From Actinomycetota bacterium (GTDB taxonomy: Bacteria > Actinomycetota > Thermoleophilia > Solirubrobacterales > Solirubrobacteraceae), in the NCBI GenBank assembly GCA_019348575.1, contig JAHWJE010000100.1, positions 1 to 6,420 on the forward strand: a DNA stretch of 6,420 nt, read 5' to 3'. Below the pieces are notes generated by a model. It did no database searches, was not told where the DNA came from, and saw only the letters and a program-made list of their open reading frames with translations. Positions 5,588 through 6,420 of the stretch are shown in pieces; position 1 is the first letter of the stretch; each line of letters opens with the position of its first letter. The position numbers and the translations under genes were made by a program.

Positions 5588-5643
5588 AGCCTGACCGCCC
5601 GTGAGGCCGTTTGGTTTTCGCGTCCGTGGGGATGCTTCTGACC

Positions 5644-6420
5644 ATGTCCCACGAGCTTCAACAGACGGCGGTTGCGCTCGTCGCCGAGGGCAAGGGCATC
5701 CTCGCGGCAGACGAGAGCAACGGCACCATGGACAAGCGCCTGAAGGCTGCAGGCGTGGAGCCCTCGACGGAGATGCGCCGCGCGCTGCGCGAGCTGCTGT
5801 TCACGACCGAGGGCGCGGAAGAGCACATCAGCGGGGTCATCCTCTACGACGAGACGTTCCGCCAGAGCACCGCCGACGGGACGCCGTTCCCGCAGCTGCT
5901 GGAAGAGCAGGGGGTGGTGCCGGGGATCAAGGTCGATACGGGCGCCAAGCCGCTGGCGGGCGCTGAGGACGAGAAGGTCACCGAGGGCCTGGACGGCCTG
6001 CGCGAGCGGCTCGCGGAGTACTACGACGGCGGGGCGCGCTTTGCCAAGTGGCGCGCCGTCATCGAGATCGGCGAGGATCGCCCCAGCCGCTACGCGATCC
6101 ACGTCAACGCGCACGCGCTCGCGCGCTACGCGGCGCTGTGCCAGGAGGCGCAGATCGTCCCGATCGTGGAGCCCGAGGTGCTGATGGACGGCACGCACAC
6201 GATCGAGCGCTCCGAGGAGGTCACGGGCGCCGTGCTGGCCAGGGTCTTCGAGGAGTTGCGAGAGCAGCGCGTGCTGCTCGAGGGGATCCTGCTGAAGCCC
6301 AACATGGTCCTGGCCGGCTATGACTGTCCCGAGCAACCGGACGACGACGTGGTCGCCGAACGCACGCTGCGCTGTCTGCGCCGTCACGTCCCTGCCGCTG
6401 TGCCGGGGATCGTCTTCCTC
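5644..6420 (+). CDS. Fructose-bisphosphate aldolase class I (3' end beyond the window)
   Basis: The first 259 residues are present; the family is usually about 340 or more, so roughly a quarter is missing at the right edge. The enzyme reversibly splits fructose 1,6-bisphosphate into dihydroxyacetone phosphate and glyceraldehyde 3-phosphate through a Schiff base, with no metal. The matches to animal and plant aldolase are close: GILAADES with Asp23 (rabbit Asp33), GIKVD with Lys96 (Lys107), KWR with Lys135 (Lys146), EPE with Glu176 (Glu187) and ILLKPNMV with Schiff-base Lys218 (Lys229). All the active-site residues in the visible part are intact. ATG 5644 gives an N-terminus MSHELQQTA typical of the family, with GGGG 12 bases upstream as a poor ribosome binding site. 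An in-frame ATG at 5632 would add four residues but overlaps that site. The 81-base gap before it leaves room for its own promoter. Confidence 0.95.
   Translation, partial: MSHELQQTAVALVAEGKGILAADESNGTMDKRLKAAGVEPSTEMRRALRELLFTTEGAEEHISGVILYDETFRQSTADGTPFPQLLEEQGVVPGIKVDTGAKPLAGAEDEKVTEGLDGLRERLAEYYDGGARFAKWRAVIEIGEDRPSRYAIHVNAHALARYAALCQEAQIVPIVEPEVLMDGTHTIERSEEVTGAVLARVFEELREQRVLLEGILLKPNMVLAGYDCPEQPDDDVVAERTLRCLRRHVPAAVPGIVFL

Noticed and set aside
5074..6387. A 437-codon minus-strand open frame opposite the acidic-protein and aldolase genes
   Set aside because: It runs antisense across two genes and their gap with low-complexity Leu/Val/Asp/Arg composition, while the plus strand encodes an aldolase with an intact active site.
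1..6420. Defence, toxin-antitoxin, CRISPR, phage or transposon content
   Set aside because: Every sizeable plausible gene is a metabolic enzyme, a PadR regulator or an unknown small protein. The sirtuin is a stand-alone enzyme of housekeeping type with no fused or adjacent defence partner.

Overview
This is a GC-rich window with codons strongly biased to G or C at the third position. It looks like chromosomal DNA of a high-GC actinobacterium. The combination of a MCAD-like acyl-CoA dehydrogenase, an HAD-ECH fusion, a eukaryote-like class I aldolase and two small proteins of a style I associate with Thermoleophilia (Solirubrobacterales, e.g. Conexibacter or Solirubrobacter) suggests that class. 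The taxonomic call is inference, not proof. I see no tRNA, rRNA, CRISPR array, transposase, integrase or phage gene.

Left edge (1-132): the last 22 codons of an unrecognised plus-strand gene, then a very GC-rich convergent gap holding a 9-bp tandem repeat inside an inverted repeat. Minus-strand block (133-4683), read right to left: a medium-chain-type acyl-CoA dehydrogenase, a PadR-family repressor, a fused 3-hydroxyacyl-CoA dehydrogenase/enoyl-CoA hydratase, and a sirtuin deacylase. The sirtuin GTG start lies inside the last codons of the fusion gene (16-base overlap). The block supplies the first three reactions of the fatty-acid beta-oxidation spiral (dehydrogenation, hydration, second dehydrogenation) but no thiolase. 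It adds a local regulator and an NAD-dependent protein deacylase, which could link enzyme acylation to NAD supply and acyl-CoA load.

Divergent gap (4684-4820): a good ribosome binding site for the dehydrogenase, a 10-bp palindrome, and a 16-bp near-palindrome, TTGACTGGTCAGTCAA, that looks like an operator for a dimeric regulator. Plus-strand block (4821-6420): a small single-pass membrane protein with a duplicated Arg-rich motif, a small very acidic soluble protein, and the 5' three quarters of a class I fructose-bisphosphate aldolase cut by the window edge. The two small proteins lie 13 bases apart, both lack lysine entirely, and have no function I can assign.

No dramatic new system is evident. 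The points most worth following are the sirtuin coupled to a beta-oxidation enzyme, the two lysine-free small proteins, the duplicated motif and the divergent operator.
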